Shown: positions 61,171 through 64,000 of the stretch, in pieces
Layout: every line of letters begins with the position of its first letter
How positions within the stretch are numbered: the stretch's first letter is position 1
Source: Reticulitermes lucifugus
Lineage: Eukaryota; Arthropoda; Insecta; Blattodea; Rhinotermitidae
Direction of reading: 5' to 3'
DNA: 64,000 nt
Assembly: GCA_026260175.1 (NCBI GenBank)
Contig: JAKCWW010000359.1
Location: forward strand, 40,201-104,200
Translations under genes and position numbers: made by a program
The notes under the pieces: model-generated
The model's database searches: none
What the model was told of the DNA's origin: nothing
Seen by the model: the letters and a program-made list of their open reading frames with translations, nothing else

Positions 61171-62200
61171 TTAGCATGTGCAATTTTGTTGTACTTAATA
61201 AATATTGCGTCAACTGAAATACTTTGTATGGAATATATCACGCACAACGACATGCCTTACATAAAGGTTACATTGTGATCTCTCTTCCTAAGACTATATT
61301 TGAATGAAGTGTTGGAGGAAATACGGCATTCATGATACCAACCACATTTTATATCGGTTGGTGTTTAGAGTGCGGGAGGAATACGCGAAGCATAAGTGAT
61401 ATGCCTGTGTTACTGCAATCGAATTCTCGTAAACAGATAAGGTAGCCATCGGGAAAGTGCGCAGTTTGCTAGGAGTACGCCCTTTTATATCGCAAGACTT
61501 CACAGGCATAATGTTCGGCAGAGCTGAACAGAAGTGCAAATTTACACTTGTTTGTGTCATAGGCCCCCCCGGTTAAGATGCTGTGACGGAGCTAAATTAA
61601 AGCGGACAGGTGCAACTTTGCACAGAGAAGGTTTTACGTAGCTAAACACGAGTGGAAATGTTTGCTCCCTACTTAGTATTTATTTAAAAATATAGAATTT
61701 GGGATTTGTTTCCAAAAGTAGTTGTATTTTGCAATGGTTTAATTGTATTAATATTATATCGCAGCAAGAATGCGCATGTAGTATCGTGCTCGAAGCACCA
61801 AGAACTGAAATGTTAGAACCACTCAGCATTTGGGCATTATGCGTCGTCCAGTGTTTAAAAGTACAAATTTTGAAGAAACGTTTCGGAAACTAGATAAAAT
61901 AAATGCGGAAGTGTAAAATATTGGGAATGCGCTTCGTCAGTTTAACCTGTTACTTAGAGCTATCCAGAACCTCGTCCCAGAGATGTGACATGAAGATGTT
62001 CTGCAGTTTGTCCATCTAATTTATTTACGTGTTGCACATGTTTATTCGAATAAACTGCGATTTTTTCCTAAACGTGATTGTACCACGTTTAATTGTACTT
62101 AATATTATACATATTCCATGCAGTTGTTTCGCATATATATATATACTTATTGATACCAACTACTGCACACCAGTTACATATATTCATTCTTTATACTCCT

Positions 62201-62235
62201 ACATGTTTCGGCTGATATTCTCAGCCATCATCAGG
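62201..62235 (-). ncRNA. Hammerhead-like hairpin motif, copy 4 (best)
   Basis: Minus strand: CTGATGAT, GGCTGA, GAATA, TCAGCC, GAAACATGTAGGAGT. A perfect 6-bp stem with consensus CTGATGA and GAAA. One extra T next to the core departs from a strict hammerhead. No stem I/III partner was identified. Confidence 0.45.
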
Positions 62236-62269
62236 GAGTCATCTTCTATAGACTTACGCAGCATGCAGC

Positions 62270-64000
62270 GTGTCACTGAATGGTAAAATATGTACATATA
62301 TAGTTTAATTGTGTAACAGACGCAATTTACTTTTGTGAGGTAGGGACTGGATTTTTAGATATTGCATGGCTAAAATTCGTGCTCCAAAGTGTTAAGTGTC
62401 CGTGAACGCAGGCATTACTTTTACTGTCCATGAAACGAGACCTTTGGTTAAGAATTTACGACGCTTAACTTGCGGCATAGGTGCAGAATTTCAGACATTA
62501 TAAGTTAACGTACTCGGGTAGAGTATACTTCACACATCTGAAGGATCAGACCTTGTACGTTTCAAACCCTACAGGTGGTAGGTGGTCTCAGTCCAACAAG
62601 AATAACAATGTTAAAATAAAATAATTTCTGCTAAGGCAAATAGTGCCTAATTTTCTCCAGATGCTTAAATACACTCCAGTGGTCTCTTCCGTTTCTGTGC
62701 TTAATTTTTGCTATGTGAATTTATCACATATAATCTCGTAGATTCGCACCGATACTATGTTCGCTATTAATTTTATACAATAAATATTTTATAAAAAATT
62801 TGTGGTTATCTTTATGGTCAATCTTCTTACAAAATTTCATCTCTGATCTAGCGCCTATTTGCAACCAAGAGTAAAGAAACTTAAATTTAACCTAGTTTTT
62901 CAAACAATAGTCTTCTAGGTTTGGACATACGTTATGAGTTGATACCGACGTTTCAGAGGAAAATGCTGCCTCCATATTCAGAATCACAAAATCTAAATTT
63001 ACAAAGCAGATACTGGATGGCTGTCACGCATATGGAGAACCAGACAAAATTATGAAAATCGTAAAAATAATACACGTAGGCCCGTTAATGAACGTTTACG
63101 AATATTTGTACATTTATAAATATGGGAAAGAGGGACATATTTATACTCGGACGGAATCAAACTTGCTGTAACGTTCTCTTAGATATATATATTGATAAAC
63201 CACAGTAACAAATATAGTCGATGACTCTACTTGGTGCAACTAGCAATTAATATAATAGTCCAGTAGTATTAGTCGTCAGTCAATGTACAGCCAATACGCA
63301 AGTCTGCCATCTAAGATGTTACTGATATAATCATACGTAAACCTCTTAGTGGTGAATATAAATTATAACAACCTCCAAACATGAAGGAACAGTGCGTTTG
63401 TTAACCACGATATCATTATATTCGGATCATAAATACGCCAACATAGACAGCAACTTGTCACAAAGTACAAGCATTAGTGCATCAGTAACGATTACAGTGG
63501 AAGAGTATATATTGACGACGGTAATATCTTGTTCAGGTAGTAAATACAACATCAGCTAGGCAGCAGTTTGCTTAAACTAAAACAAATTGATCTTCCCGAC
63601 AGATTTTAATAAATGTCTCGAACATAAAATTTCACAAAAATCCATCAAGGGGAATCCGAGGTGATACATACAGACAGAGACAGACATACATGACGAAGTT
63701 AAAAGGCGCTTATCACGACTACGTGAACGCGCCTAAAAAAGACAAAGTGCACTACTGAAGATTATTATTGTGTAAACAGACTGCGATAATGCCATGATTG
63801 TGCTAAAGCAGGCACACCAGTATTGACCCGGTACGAAATAAAGTGTGTAAAATAAACGATAAACAGTCCGTAAGTAACTACATAAACATGTGTACTCGTA
63901 TAGTAGTGTGATAATCGTGTAGAAAAATCAATAGGTAATCTTAACCATGTACAAGACACCTCTATTCTGACAGTGAAAAGAAAAGAAAAATATAAAAGGC
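62270..64000. other. Right-edge intergenic, repeat E copy 2
   Basis: 62940-62985 holds repeat E (GAGTTGATACCGACGTTTCA, GAGGAAAATGCTGCCTCCAT). Otherwise AT-rich with no gene recognised to the window end. Confidence 0.45.

Overview
The window is animal nuclear DNA, most likely from a hemimetabolous insect with a large, repeat-rich genome such as a cockroach, termite or stick insect. The evidence is AT-rich non-coding sequence, short exons split by GT-AG introns of 0.7 to 3.4 kb, tRNA-derived SINEs, decayed LINE tails of a type common in arthropods, hAT and mariner-type DNA elements, and insect-style secreted ML-domain genes. The order-level guess is inference. There is one 235-base run of N.

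The only protein-coding genes I can support are three complete genes of the NPC2/ML (MD-2-related lipid recognition) family. All lie on the minus strand: copy A at 15057-18897 (146 aa), copy B at 22809-28144 (153 aa) and copy C at 49591-59053 (156 aa). I rebuilt each exon by exon. Each has four coding exons: signal peptide to first cysteine, then the C-x4-C loop exon, then the C-x7-C exon, then the terminal exon. Intron phases are 1, 1, 0 in all three, and the six family cysteines are present in each. An unattached signal-peptide exon at 21850-21901, between copies A and B, is either an alternative first exon of copy A or the remnant of a fourth gene. The products should be small secreted proteins that bind sterols, fatty acids or other hydrophobic ligands, or microbial lipids.

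The rest is repeats and unique-looking intergenic DNA. From left to right: a 53-bp minisatellite cut by the left edge (1-225); two LINE 3' tails converging on a purine microsatellite (4.6-5.35 kb); SINE B (6.8-7.1 kb); the gene A/B region (15-28 kb) with a MITE, a SINE fragment and complementary triplet repeats in gene A introns; SINE B and a young SINE C with an exact 11-bp target duplication (28.7-29.6 kb); a dead mariner-type transposase (30.4-31.2 kb); a 42-bp degenerate minisatellite (32.1-32.7 kb); a 427-bp hAT MITE with an exact 8-bp target duplication (33 kb); SINE B copies, a small hAT MITE and a second degenerate minisatellite (34-40 kb); a hAT MITE holding the N gap, followed by a decayed LINE reverse transcriptase (43.2-44.4 kb); gene C (49.6-59.1 kb), whose introns hold SINEs and a 207-bp hairpin; and a MITE plus dispersed repeats to the right edge.

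The least explained signals are a recurring CTGATGATGG-hairpin-GAAAC motif resembling a hammerhead ribozyme core (four copies), a dispersed repeat of about 100 bp with a TTAG tail (eight copies), and the orphan signal-peptide exon.
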